Assembly (NCBI GenBank): GCA_964636965.1
Contig: CAZWST010000004.1
Span: forward strand, 1 to 60,786
DNA length: 60,786 nt
Direction: 5' to 3'
Source: CAG-582 sp964636965
Lineage (GTDB): Bacteria > Bacillota_I > Bacilli_A > RF39 > UBA660
Position numbers and translations under genes: made by a program. Every line of letters starts with the position of its first letter. The first letter of the stretch is position 1. The notes under the pieces were generated by a model. That model was given only the letters and a program-made list of their open reading frames with translations, did no database searches and was not told the DNA's origin. Positions 17,080 through 25,514 of this stretch are shown piece after piece.

Positions 17080-17476
17080 GATATAAAATGAAATTCCATT
17101 TATCGTCTCCAATAAGTTCTTCTATGCATTCGTAGTTTTCCTTAAATAAGTATTTTATTGTTTCTTCAGAAACTATATGTTTATTGTTTATAAGTAATAT
17201 AATTCCTTCTTCTTTAAGCATACTAGTTATTTTATTAAGTGTGTTAGCAAGTAAATCGTACTTATCACATTCAAAGTAACTATTTAGGATTATACCATCA
17301 ACAAATGCATGTTCATTTTCATCAATTATGATAAGATTTTTTGAATTTAGAAACTCGATATCCTTCTCGCTTTTATTACCATATAACATTATTTTATTGT
17401 TTTTTAATAATTTTATAAATTGTTTATAATATGGAATTAAAAATGTATTATCATTAATATAGTCAACATTATTCAT
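17060..17476 (-). CDS. unknown protein, possible degenerate methyltransferase fold
   Basis: 138 residues. AFVDGIILNSYFECDKYDLL followed by LNKITSMLKEEGIILLIN resembles strands 4 and 5 of Rossmann-type SAM methyltransferases, but the glycine-rich SAM loop is absent and the protein is about half the usual size. It could be a non-catalytic relative. It starts inside the last codons of the ATPase gene (8-bp overlap) with no good ribosome-binding site, so it is probably translated by coupling to the ATPase. Confidence 0.55.
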   Translation of the reverse strand: MNNVDYINDNTFLIPYYKQFIKLLKNNKIMLYGNKSEKDIEFLNSKNLIIIDENEHAFVDGIILNSYFECDKYDLLANTLNKITSMLKEEGIILLINNKHIVSEETIKYLFKENYECIEELIGDDKWNFILYQKRTTK

Positions 17477-18227
17477 CTAAATGTAATACTTCTTTTATAA
17501 TTGAATCGGAAAATTCAAAATTATGATATTTAAATACTTGATTCTTTGTTTTAGCTAAGAATGTACCGATTTCAAGATTATTGGAGCCTTCAATGTTATT
17601 TTTTTCACTTTCTGATTCATTAGTATAATCAAATGAAATAAGAAGGGATGCAAATACATTCTTATCCGTTTCAAAGAACTTATTATGAACATCACTTGTT
17701 GCTAATAGTAACATAATGTTTAAACCGGCAAGTTGACTTATAATGCCTGATAACATTTTTTCTGTATCTTCTTCTCTAAGTAAGAATTTATCATCATCTA
17801 TTGCAATAACTAAAAGAGGTATTTTTTCATCAGTCATTTCATTGTATTCATCGATTGTAGTAACACTCTTTTCATTTAATAATGACTTTCTTCTATCTAT
17901 TTCTTCTAAAACTTTAGCTAAGGCAACTATTGATTTGTCTAAGTCATTTATTGCTTTAAAAATTGGATAATTAGTATTTTCATAATAATTAAGTTCTACA
18001 CCTGATGTATCTACTAGTATAAGTTGCATTTCAAGAGATGTATATTCACTTATTAACTCTAAAAGTATTTGATCTAATAAAATAGATTTGCCGCTTCCAG
18101 TTTCTCCAGTAATAATTATAGAAGGATTTGTTTTAACATCAACTACTAATTTTTCTCCACCAGCAGAACTACCTAAAACTAATTTTCCCTTCTTTATATC
18201 ATTTTTTAATATATCTCTAAAATCCAT
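17469..18227 (-). CDS. free-standing FtsK/SpoIIIE-type ATPase
   Basis: 252 residues forming one FtsK-like motor domain with no membrane part and no gamma domain. Walker A is GETGSGKS, followed by an FtsK-type stretch: LILVDTSGVELNYYENTNYP, AKVLEEIDRRKSLL and EYNEM. Walker B is LLVIAIDDD, and a sensor-like LLLATSD follows. FtsK motors move DNA or, in type VII systems, proteins. The usual DPK after the first strand is replaced by DTS, and the arginine-finger region is not obvious. TAGGAGGGA precedes the start. It is the only enzyme-like gene in its operon. Confidence 0.8.
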   Translation of the reverse strand: MDFRDILKNDIKKGKLVLGSSAGGEKLVVDVKTNPSIIITGETGSGKSILLDQILLELISEYTSLEMQLILVDTSGVELNYYENTNYPIFKAINDLDKSIVALAKVLEEIDRRKSLLNEKSVTTIDEYNEMTDEKIPLLVIAIDDDKFLLREEDTEKMLSGIISQLAGLNIMLLLATSDVHNKFFETDKNVFASLLISFDYTNESESEKNNIEGSNNLEIGTFLAKTKNQVFKYHNFEFSDSIIKEVLHLDE

Positions 18228-18235
18228 AGTCCCTC

Positions 18236-18601
18236 CTAAAGTTCATAATCTTTTATTTTTACAAGTAATTTGTTAATTGTTTCATCTTTTCCTTCTAATG
18301 GAACATTTATAGAAAAGAAGGTATTATCTTCTGTATCAGTTACTTCTGTTATGAAAATCTTATCTTTATCAAGATCAATTATTTTGTTATCAATTAACAT
18401 CTTCTTTATTGCTTTTGGTGAAATAGACTCAATATCTAAATTAGATATAAATATGGTTGCATTAGTTATTCCATAGCTTGACCATACTTCAACACGATAT
18501 GGTCTGTTATCTTCAAGTGTTCCTTCATTATAACCTATATTACAAACTTCTGTATCACTTGTAAAATCTATTGTGTCTCTTACTATACTTGGATAATCCA
18601 T
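18236..18601 (-). CDS. unknown small alpha/beta protein of the FtsK-like operon
   Basis: 121 residues from ATG 18601, fixed by AAGGAGTGATTAT; the upstream ATG would overlap the preceding gene without a box. The sequence alternates short strands (YRVEVWSSYGITNATIFI) and helices (SPKAIKKMLIDNKI) and has a FFSINVPLEG strand near the end. It looks like a compact beta-rich domain. No family is recognised. Eight bp separate it from the ATPase gene, implying joint action. Confidence 0.65.
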   Translation of the reverse strand: MDYPSIVRDTIDFTSDTEVCNIGYNEGTLEDNRPYRVEVWSSYGITNATIFISNLDIESISPKAIKKMLIDNKIIDLDKDKIFITEVTDTEDNTFFSINVPLEGKDETINKLLVKIKDYEL

Positions 18602-18617
18602 ATAATCACTCCTTAAC

Positions 18618-18833
18618 TTAGGCATTTTCAATGCTCATTAATATTAAATAAACTTTCTTTAAGTCTTCTTCCTTAACTTTTAAATCTCTTAAAATAGAAT
18701 ATGCCTCTTCCATAGTCATTTCAAAAAAACAATTATCATTTTTTAAAATATTTTTTATTAATGTATATTTTTCTTTATCAACGCTTAATAAATTTTCTGC
18801 TTGGTTTCTTAATTTATCTAACAATTCTATCAC
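18618..18833 (-). CDS. unknown 71-residue helical protein
   Basis: A small all-helical protein starting from GTG inside the 3' end of the 576-aa gene (20-bp overlap), so translation is coupled. MTMEEAYSILRDLKVKEEDLKKVYLIL has heptad-like spacing of hydrophobic residues and could be a dimerising or docking element. It is conserved in frame and without gaps between neighbours, which argues that it is real. Confidence 0.65.
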   Translation of the reverse strand: MIELLDKLRNQAENLLSVDKEKYTLIKNILKNDNCFFEMTMEEAYSILRDLKVKEEDLKKVYLILMSIENA

Positions 18834-20544
18834 CTACGTATCTACTTATCCCTGGTATTTCATTAGAGTTTTGCAAACTTGTGCTATCAATGTAATAGTA
18901 CTCATTGTCACTTAAAAGAGATGTTAATTCTTCAATGGAAACACTTCTTAAATTGTTCTTGCTTTTATTATCAATAACGATATAATGATACTCATTATCA
19001 AATATTGAAACAATTATTACTGGACTTAAATATGATGAATCATTTTTTCTAGCTAAAATATTTACTCTAATATTCTTATTATTTTTAAATAATGTCAAAA
19101 ATAATTTCTTCGTATAGCCAACTAGTTCAAGTCCATCTAAATTCATTCTAGAAATCTCTTTTAATAATATATATACTTTGTCGATTGCAGGTATTTTAGA
19201 ATATTTTAAAGTTAATTTATAAGAATTAAGTGAATCTTGGAAAGTTTTTCTTTCTTCTCTTTTTTCTATGATATCCTTATAAACTTTTTCTGTTAATTCT
19301 TTAAATTTTTGCTTAGTAGTTTTATTTTTATTGATTGAAGTAATATTAACTAATCTATCATTAATCTTAACATTAGTAATGTCACTTGCACTTGGATTAG
19401 CAAGGGAGGAAATAGAAACTAAGTATTCTCCATACTTGAATGTTAATAAATTACCTGCTTCTTCTACACCATTCATGAGTGATTGGTTCAAAGTATAATC
19501 TATTTTTAAGTCAGCTAAAATAGATGCATAAAGAGATATAAAATCATACATTGTAATTTTATTGTTATTAGGACTCTTTTTATTAATATTTTCATTATTC
19601 TCATGTTCAGCAAGTAAGACATCTGTTCTATCCAAATAGTAATTATCATCTAATGAAAATACTTCACATAATTTAATATAATAAAATATTGCTTTTTCTA
19701 AATTAGAATAACTATTATTAATATCCTTATTTAGGTAATCTTCTAAGGGTTCGGATATTTCTATTTTATCGATGATGCTTTCTCCATTTTCATCAATATC
19801 ATTTTTTACTCGATTCTTATTAATAGATTCAAAATCTATTAGTGAATAATTTTTTATACTTTCATATCTTTTAAGAATTTTATCAGAGAAGACATACTTA
19901 ATTGTAATTCTTTCTCTTTCAACGAAGTCAACTAAAGCATAGGCAAGTATTTCTTTGGCATAACCAAAATTGATGTCCCCATTAATAAACTTATTAAATT
20001 CTTCATCACTGCAAGATAGTATACGAAGTAAAACTGAAACAGGGATTTGAAGACATGATTCGTTTATGTAAGTTACATGAATATTATTTCTGTATCTTTG
20101 TTCACAAGAAAATAATACCCAAGAACTTCTTATTACAGCTGAACGCATCAATTCTTTTTTTGATAATTCTTTATTCATTTGATCTAATGCTTCAATGAAT
20201 TCTTTTCTAGTTAGCTTTAATGAAGCAACACTTTTAGAATCTATTATATAATCTATTCTTACTGCAATACCTAGATCATTACTTAAGTTTGTCTGAAGAT
20301 ATCTATACATTCCTTCATCATCAAGCAAGTCATGTATAAGCTTTTTACTTATACTCTTATTTTCTTCAGCATTTATAACTATTAAATCATCGTTTTTATA
20401 TTCTAAAAATAATGATTCATTTTTTAAGATAAGAGAGGAAGCAATGTTTTTTCTAATGGATTGACCAAATTCATTAGCTATCTCTTCTTGAGTATAAAAA
20501 TTTTCTTTATTTAAAAACTTTTCATATTCAAGTCGTGAAGACAT
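18814..20544 (-). CDS. 576-aa unknown protein, first gene of the FtsK-like operon
   Basis: The N-terminal 60 residues read like a small HTH-like or adaptor region (TQEEIANEFGQSI). Residues 280-410 (LEKAIFYYIKLCEVFSLDDN, then ITMYDFISLYASILADLKI, then GNLLTFKYGEYLVSISSL) follow the order of a transglutaminase-like core, but the catalytic cysteine and histidine are not evident. The C-terminus has HYIVIDNKSKNNLRSVSIEE. No membrane or signal segment. TAAAGGAGG precedes the ATG and a 180-bp gap lies upstream, so this is the operon leader. The transglutaminase relation is a weak pattern match. Confidence 0.65.
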   Translation of the reverse strand: MSSRLEYEKFLNKENFYTQEEIANEFGQSIRKNIASSLILKNESLFLEYKNDDLIVINAEENKSISKKLIHDLLDDEGMYRYLQTNLSNDLGIAVRIDYIIDSKSVASLKLTRKEFIEALDQMNKELSKKELMRSAVIRSSWVLFSCEQRYRNNIHVTYINESCLQIPVSVLLRILSCSDEEFNKFINGDINFGYAKEILAYALVDFVERERITIKYVFSDKILKRYESIKNYSLIDFESINKNRVKNDIDENGESIIDKIEISEPLEDYLNKDINNSYSNLEKAIFYYIKLCEVFSLDDNYYLDRTDVLLAEHENNENINKKSPNNNKITMYDFISLYASILADLKIDYTLNQSLMNGVEEAGNLLTFKYGEYLVSISSLANPSASDITNVKINDRLVNITSINKNKTTKQKFKELTEKVYKDIIEKREERKTFQDSLNSYKLTLKYSKIPAIDKVYILLKEISRMNLDGLELVGYTKKLFLTLFKNNKNIRVNILARKNDSSYLSPVIIVSIFDNEYHYIVIDNKSKNNLRSVSIEELTSLLSDNEYYYIDSTSLQNSNEIPGISRYVGDRIVR

Positions 20545-20630
20545 AGTATTACCTCCTTTAATACTTTAATTATAACATGGTCAAGTATATGTATTCACTT
20601 AATTATAGTAACTTTTACATTTATTTGCGT

Positions 20631-20662
20631 AAAAAAATAGAGTGAAGTTAATTCACTCTATT
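20631..20662 (-). terminator. terminator of module 1
   Basis: AATAGAGTGAA/TTCACTCTATT, a perfect 11-bp stem with a 5-base loop, then seven T on the minus strand. It ends the transporter operon of module 1. Confidence 0.9.
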
Positions 20663-20726
20663 CAAACCATTTAATTAATAGTTTTTTAGGATTGGTATTA
20701 AAATAGAAATTTTAGTCTTTTCCTAT

Positions 20727-21125
20727 CTACTTTTCCGAATCAAGTCCATTATTAATATAAAAAGTTCCACTTATTGCTGCATTTTCGGTCTCATTTAACC
20801 ATTTAGATTTAGTGTCTTTAATTCCTGTAAATGTATACTCACATGGATAACCTTTATTAATTTCTGTTATGCCAAAAAAGTTTTCTCCAGATTTTTCATA
20901 AATTCCAAATGCATTTTTTCTAGAAACTGTGTTAGTTATCCACAATGGTGCTCTTCCAATATAACTTGCCTTTACTGCAGTAGTTAATTTTGCTGTTGTA
21001 CTTGCTTTTGTAATAGTTAAACTTTTACCAGATTGAATAGTTGCTACTTGCGATTTTGCAACTGCTACAGATACTCCAGCAATACTTACACCTACTATAG
21101 TAAGTAATATAAATACCTTTTTCAT
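20727..21125 (-). CDS. small exported protein of module 1
   Basis: 132 residues from ATG 21125 behind a GGGGGG box. A Sec-type signal peptide ends at about residue 24 (SVAVAKS). The mature part is beta-rich, Thr/Ser/Lys-rich at first (ASTTAKLTTAVKASYIG), then aromatic, with a single cysteine (YPCEYTFTG). It is the last gene of the ABC operon, 38 bp after the permease, at the same place as the exported protein of module 2. I see no leader of the double-glycine type and no clear bacteriocin family. It may be the transported, or the protected, partner of the ABC complex. Confidence 0.7.
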   Translation of the reverse strand: MKKVFILLTIVGVSIAGVSVAVAKSQVATIQSGKSLTITKASTTAKLTTAVKASYIGRAPLWITNTVSRKNAFGIYEKSGENFFGITEINKGYPCEYTFTGIKDTKSKWLNETENAAISGTFYINNGLDSEK

Positions 21126-21163
21126 TTTTCTTTTCCCCCCTTCTAGCAAAATAAAAAATTTAA

Positions 21164-22231
21164 TTACGATTTTAATTTTGCAATATTTAATTTATTATTA
21201 ATTGTTCCTATCAACAATAAATTAGCTAATAATTCTATTAAAACAATAGCAATTAAATGTTTATAGCTAAATACTACTTCTATTTTAAGCATTTGCTCTA
21301 ATAGTTTATTTATGGATAAGCTAAATATAATAGCTAGTGATGTAGCAATTATATTTATACTACTAAATCTTTTTAAGATATTAATTTTTATTTTCTTATT
21401 ATAAAATCCAAATATTTTTTCTAACTTAATATTTTTCTTCATATCTGTTAAAATGTTTTTATATATTATAATAATCATTAATAAGAACATTACATTTAAT
21501 ATTAAAATAATGTATGTTAAATATATTAGATATTCTTCTAAATTTTCATAAACAGAAACACCACTTGAGTTGGAAAAAGAAATAACATCAATAAAGTCTG
21601 ATTCTTCTTTTTTTAAATTTAAAAAGTCATTTTCAATTAGCGGTTCATACTTTTCCTTCTTTATTCTAGAAATATATGTATATTTTTTCTCTCGTTTAAC
21701 TATTTCATTAAAAATATTATTTGAAACCCTTATTTCGTTTATTTCTTTTGAATCATATAAGTTTTTTATAGTTAATTCATGGCTACCATAATAATTAATT
21801 ATGATTTTACGTCCGATATATTTTTGAATATTAGGTTTTATATTTTCATAAGTTGTAGAATCAAATCCTAATAGTACTTCATTTTCTTTTAATTCATTAT
21901 TAATATCATTATAGATAATTAAGTTATCAAACCCAGCATTATTAATTTGAAAATTAATTTTATCATCTAATATTAAAACCTCTTTATTATTTGATAATGG
22001 AATAACTAATGCTTCTTGCACGTCTTCTAAATATTCATTTGAAACTAGTTTGTTTTTTAAATCTTTTTGAGTTTTTACTACAAATATAGTTCTCTTGGTA
22101 TATATATCATGGATTGATAATTCTATACCTGTTTTTATTGAATTTAATGTTAGAAGTGTCATAATTATTATCGTAAATACTAGTATATATATGTGTGTAC
22201 TTTTCTTAATAATAAATTCTTTTATAATCAT
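21164..22231 (-). CDS. FtsX-like permease 2 of module 1
   Basis: 355 residues. One helix near the N-terminus (about 13-32) is followed by an external domain of about 200 residues and three helices near the C-terminus (about 240-262, 285-305, 320-342). This is the FtsX/MacB permease topology. It lies 2 bp after permease 1 with AAGGTGATT before the start. The external domain contains KEVLILDDKINFQI and NEVLLGFDSTTYENI. Its counterpart in module 2 is 268 residues and has a smaller external domain. Confidence 0.75.
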   Translation of the reverse strand: MIIKEFIIKKSTHIYILVFTIIIMTLLTLNSIKTGIELSIHDIYTKRTIFVVKTQKDLKNKLVSNEYLEDVQEALVIPLSNNKEVLILDDKINFQINNAGFDNLIIYNDINNELKENEVLLGFDSTTYENIKPNIQKYIGRKIIINYYGSHELTIKNLYDSKEINEIRVSNNIFNEIVKREKKYTYISRIKKEKYEPLIENDFLNLKKEESDFIDVISFSNSSGVSVYENLEEYLIYLTYIILILNVMFLLMIIIIYKNILTDMKKNIKLEKIFGFYNKKIKINILKRFSSINIIATSLAIIFSLSINKLLEQMLKIEVVFSYKHLIAIVLIELLANLLLIGTINNKLNIAKLKS

Positions 22232-22233
22232 AG

Positions 22234-23502
22234 CTAATCACCTTCATAACGAATTATTGAATTTTTAAATTGTTTTTCTACATAACATATATTAGTTAAA
22301 GATGAAGTGATTCCAATAATTAGTAAACCAATTATGATTATTAAGTAAGGCATAAAATATACTACTCCAATATTAATAAGTTTTTCCTTCATTGATAAAG
22401 AAATAATTGTATTTGTCACAAGTGCAAATAAGATAACGCTTAATGAGCTTATAAAAATTATAAAGAAATTATCAATCAAATAATAAGCTTTTATGTTGTT
22501 TTTTTGATAACCTACGGATGATAGCATACTTATAAAATGAGAATTATTTAGTATTTTTTTCTTTATGTATAATAACGAAATTATAAAAATGCCAATTAGT
22601 GAAATAATACTAACAACAGATAAAATACTTATTAATTTAATTAGATATGACGAAGATACATACGATTTATAATTAACTGAATATCCTAATCTTTCTAATT
22701 CCCTTTTCACGTTAGCAACATTTTTTCTAGAATCTATATGAACAAATAGAGAAGTTACACTTGAAAAGTCTTTTTTGGGTAAGTAATCTTTTATCATTTC
22801 TTCTAATTGCTTACCAGAGATAAAACATTGATTCATTTCAAAATAAGAATTTTTTATATCATAAACTCCTACTATTTTAAATTCTACTGTTTTTTCTCCA
22901 ATTATGATATTTTTTTCTTTTTCTTTATCATATTTTCTAAGATCATACTTACCAGAAATATTTGAATTTAGCAAGGAGTTGCCATCAAGCATCTCTTTTT
23001 TCTCCATTTCTTTATAAGTAATTGATTCTTTAGGAATAATCTTATTTGAACATATAGCTACATTTTCATCATCATATTTTATTTCATGACCCGCAATTAA
23101 ATTAGGTATAGAAGTTTCGGTTCCATATAGCAAATATAAAGTTTCACCCTGATAAGGTCCAATCTTTACATCGTTTATTGCTATCATACTTTCCTTAGAG
23201 GAATATACATCAGTTATATGCTCAATGCTCTTTATTTCATCAAAATTGTAAGCATAATCATTGGTATCGTTTTTTAAGATGTACTTCATCATTTCAGCTT
23301 TGCTAGGTAAAACTATTAAAGTTCTAAAGCTTGTATTTTTGTTAAATTGAGTGTTCAAATTAATGTAATATAAATAAGCCATACATAGAACAATTATAAA
23401 AATTATTGAACACAAACTCATCATCATAATATAATATATATTTTTCTTATCCCTTATATTTCTTTTAAAGATAAAATTAATGTGAGGTAACATTTGTTTC
23501 AT
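22234..23502 (-). CDS. FtsX-like permease 1 of module 1
   Basis: 422 residues with FtsX topology: helix at about 20-45, a large external domain, and three helices in the last 130 residues. The block NTSFRTLIVLPSKAEMMKYI after the first helix is mirrored in module 2 (RFRTLIVNGDSDKY). The external part has NVAICSNKIIPKE, also mirrored there (EAICSDVFFP). The start overlaps the ATPase stop as ATGA, with GAGGTG upstream, so the two are translationally coupled. Confidence 0.8.
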   Translation of the reverse strand: MKQMLPHINFIFKRNIRDKKNIYYIMMMSLCSIIFIIVLCMAYLYYINLNTQFNKNTSFRTLIVLPSKAEMMKYILKNDTNDYAYNFDEIKSIEHITDVYSSKESMIAINDVKIGPYQGETLYLLYGTETSIPNLIAGHEIKYDDENVAICSNKIIPKESITYKEMEKKEMLDGNSLLNSNISGKYDLRKYDKEKEKNIIIGEKTVEFKIVGVYDIKNSYFEMNQCFISGKQLEEMIKDYLPKKDFSSVTSLFVHIDSRKNVANVKRELERLGYSVNYKSYVSSSYLIKLISILSVVSIISLIGIFIISLLYIKKKILNNSHFISMLSSVGYQKNNIKAYYLIDNFFIIFISSLSVILFALVTNTIISLSMKEKLINIGVVYFMPYLIIIIGLLIIGITSSLTNICYVEKQFKNSIIRYEGD

Positions 23503-24188
23503 TTTTTCACCTCTACTATATTCTTATCATCTAACTCATATAAGACATCTGCATATTTTTTTACTTCATCACTGTGAGAAACTACAATAATACACTTACC
23601 TTCTTTGCTTAGATTTTTTAATAGTTCAAATATTTTCTTTTCATTTGTTTTATCTAAGTTTCCTGTTGGTTCATCGGCTATTATTATATCTGGGTTATTT
23701 GCAAGGGAGCGCGCTATTGCAACTCTTTGTTTTTCTCCTCCACTTAACTCTTTTGGAAAATGATCATATCTATTTTTTAAATCTACTTTATCTAAAAGGC
23801 TTATAGATATTGCCTTCATATCTTTTTTGTATATTCTTTTATTTATTAACATTGGATACATGACATTTTCATAAGCTTTTAAGTATTCATCTAAGAAATA
23901 ATCTTGGAATACAAATCCAATTGTGTCTCTTCTTAATTCTGCTAATTCATTATCGCTTAATTTTGATACATCATTTTTGTTTAATAAATATGTCCCATCA
24001 GTTGCTTGATCAAGCAACCCTATAATATTAACTAGTGTTGACTTGCCTGAACCGGAGTGTCCCATGATTGCATAAAACTTTCCTTTTTCAAATGATACAT
24101 TTAGACTATCTAATACTAGTAGGCTTCTTTTTTTCATTTGATATAATTTTCTTATTTTCTTTAATTCAATTACTTTTTGTGCGTGCAT
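23499..24188 (-). CDS. ABC transporter ATPase of module 1
   Basis: 229 residues, one ABC domain of the MacB/LolD class: Walker A GHSGSGKS, Q-loop GFVFQDYFLDEYL, signature LSGGEKQR, Walker B IIIADEPTGNLD, H-loop VVSHSDEVK. It powers the two FtsX-like permeases that follow. MacB-class ATPases couple to permeases by mechanotransmission and do not move substrate through a channel, so the system may extract, release or protect against something at the membrane surface. Its own promoter lies just upstream. Confidence 0.92.
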   Translation of the reverse strand: MHAQKVIELKKIRKLYQMKKRSLLVLDSLNVSFEKGKFYAIMGHSGSGKSTLVNIIGLLDQATDGTYLLNKNDVSKLSDNELAELRRDTIGFVFQDYFLDEYLKAYENVMYPMLINKRIYKKDMKAISISLLDKVDLKNRYDHFPKELSGGEKQRVAIARSLANNPDIIIADEPTGNLDKTNEKKIFELLKNLSKEGKCIIVVSHSDEVKKYADVLYELDDKNIVEVKK

Positions 24189-24212
24189 TTTTATTTCTCG
24201 CTTTCTAACTCA

Positions 24213-24242
24213 ATCATACTAATACTATCTATTATTTGTCAC
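24213..24242 (-). promoter_or_regulatory. likely promoter of the module 1 transporter operon
   Basis: On the minus strand GTGACA and TATGAT are separated by 18 bp, about 25 bp before the ATPase start. An imperfect inverted repeat (CGTCG-ATTTTTC-CGACA, 24242-24258) touches the -35 box and could be the operator of the HTH regulator encoded upstream. Confidence 0.55.
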
Positions 24243-24283
24243 GTCGATTTTTCCGACATTTTTTGAAGTCAGAGTTTTGTTAC

Positions 24284-24313
24284 AAAAAAAATAACAGATA
24301 GTGTCTGTTATTT
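24284..24313 (-). terminator. terminator of the module 1 regulator gene
   Basis: AAATAACAGA/TCTGTTATTT with a 5-base loop and a run of T on the minus strand. The regulator's stop codon is inside the stem. Confidence 0.85.
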
Positions 24314-25381
24314 AACATATTCATTATATAATTCAAAAAACTCATTTGCTAACTCTGACCCATTCTTTGTTTCTATTATTTCCATCGAAACCTCATCACC
24401 TTCATATTTTTTATAAAATAGAGAATCATATGCTATATGATAATTCCAAGTCTTACTATAATTCAAATAATCTTTTTTTAGAATGAATAAACCAGCATCA
24501 GGAAAATATGTCATTGTCATATTAAAATAATCCATTTTCTCCTGATATCTATATGAATCATTGTTGTATGTGAAATTATTTAGTATTTTTTCTGGAATAT
24601 CTGGATCATGATATTTTACTTTATCATTTTTTTCACTTATATTTTCTTTATTTTTAAATAATATTTTATTATTTTCATAATCCTTTATAACATTAAGATT
24701 TATTTCCTCACTTTCTTCACCATAATAAATTATTAATTGCAAATTCATTTTGTCTTTTACTATATCGTCATAGTTAAAATATTCTTCGTAATTATAAAAG
24801 TCAGCTAGATATATTGATTTTCTGTTTGAATTTTTAACAACTAATTTTTTATCATTACCTGAATTTTGGTATAGCGATATGCTTTTTATTTTTTTATCCT
24901 TAATTTCTTCTACGCTTATACTAAAATATATTTTTTCTTTTGATGCAATAAGTAATCCTTCATTGGTTTTGAAATTACTGCTTGCTCCCTCAACTTTATA
25001 GACTTTAACTGAATTATACGAATTAAAAAAATAATATGATAGAAAGATAATAATAAGGGCAACACATATTAAGGTAATTGATGTAATCATTATTTTATAT
25101 TTTGACTTGATACTTTTTATAGAAAAGTTGTTTATTTTCTCGATTGTTTGGTTAATAACTTCTTTTTTATATTTTCCACCATTGTATATATCTAATACTG
25201 TAACTCCAAAAATATTTGATAGTATTAAGGCACGATCTACACTAAGTTTTATCTTTCCATGTTCAATATCAGAAAGTCCATTTCTACTAATATGTATAGA
25301 ATTAGCTAATTCTTCCTGTGTTATTCTTTTTGTTTCTCTTAGTTCTTTTATATATTTACCAATTTCTTCATCAGAAACCAT
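24308..25381 (-). CDS. membrane-anchored HTH (XRE) regulator/sensor of module 1
   Basis: About 357 residues (ATG 25381; an ATG 12 codons upstream is possible). An XRE helix-turn-helix lies at residues 4-60 (YIKELRETKRITQEELANSI, SRNGLSDIEHGK). A linker leads to a transmembrane helix (about 96-118, ending FLSYYFFNSY), then an external domain of about 240 residues, beta-rich, ending ELYNEYVK. The cytoplasmic DNA-binding head with an outside sensor suggests one-step signal transfer. It shares SYYFFNSYxSVKxYxVE after the membrane helix with the module 2 regulator. Its gene is terminated before the transporter operon begins. Confidence 0.82.
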   Translation of the reverse strand: MVSDEEIGKYIKELRETKRITQEELANSIHISRNGLSDIEHGKIKLSVDRALILSNIFGVTVLDIYNGGKYKKEVINQTIEKINNFSIKSIKSKYKIMITSITLICVALIIIFLSYYFFNSYNSVKVYKVEGASSNFKTNEGLLIASKEKIYFSISVEEIKDKKIKSISLYQNSGNDKKLVVKNSNRKSIYLADFYNYEEYFNYDDIVKDKMNLQLIIYYGEESEEINLNVIKDYENNKILFKNKENISEKNDKVKYHDPDIPEKILNNFTYNNDSYRYQEKMDYFNMTMTYFPDAGLFILKKDYLNYSKTWNYHIAYDSLFYKKYEGDEVSMEIIETKNGSELANEFFELYNEYVK

Positions 25382-25482
25382 ATAACCACGTCTTTTCTTT
25401 ATATCTTTATAATACAACTTTTTATAACGAGTGTCATTCTTTTTTATAAATCATTTGACCCCCGCTTTTTTCCTTTTTTAAT

Positions 25483-25514
25483 AAAAAAATAACAGATATG
25501 ATATCTGTTATTTT
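25483..25514 (-). terminator. terminator of the ABC fusion gene
   Basis: AAAATAACAGAT/ATCTGTTATTTT with an ATGAT loop and T run on the minus strand. Its stem is nearly the same as the terminator at 24284-24313, so the regulator gene is bracketed by two matching hairpins. Confidence 0.85.

Noticed and set aside
20727..21125. Lactococcin-972-type bacteriocin
   Set aside because: Size, signal and ABC context fit loosely, but the family's Tyr/Trp-rich core and the single large membrane partner are not seen; left as unknown exported protein.
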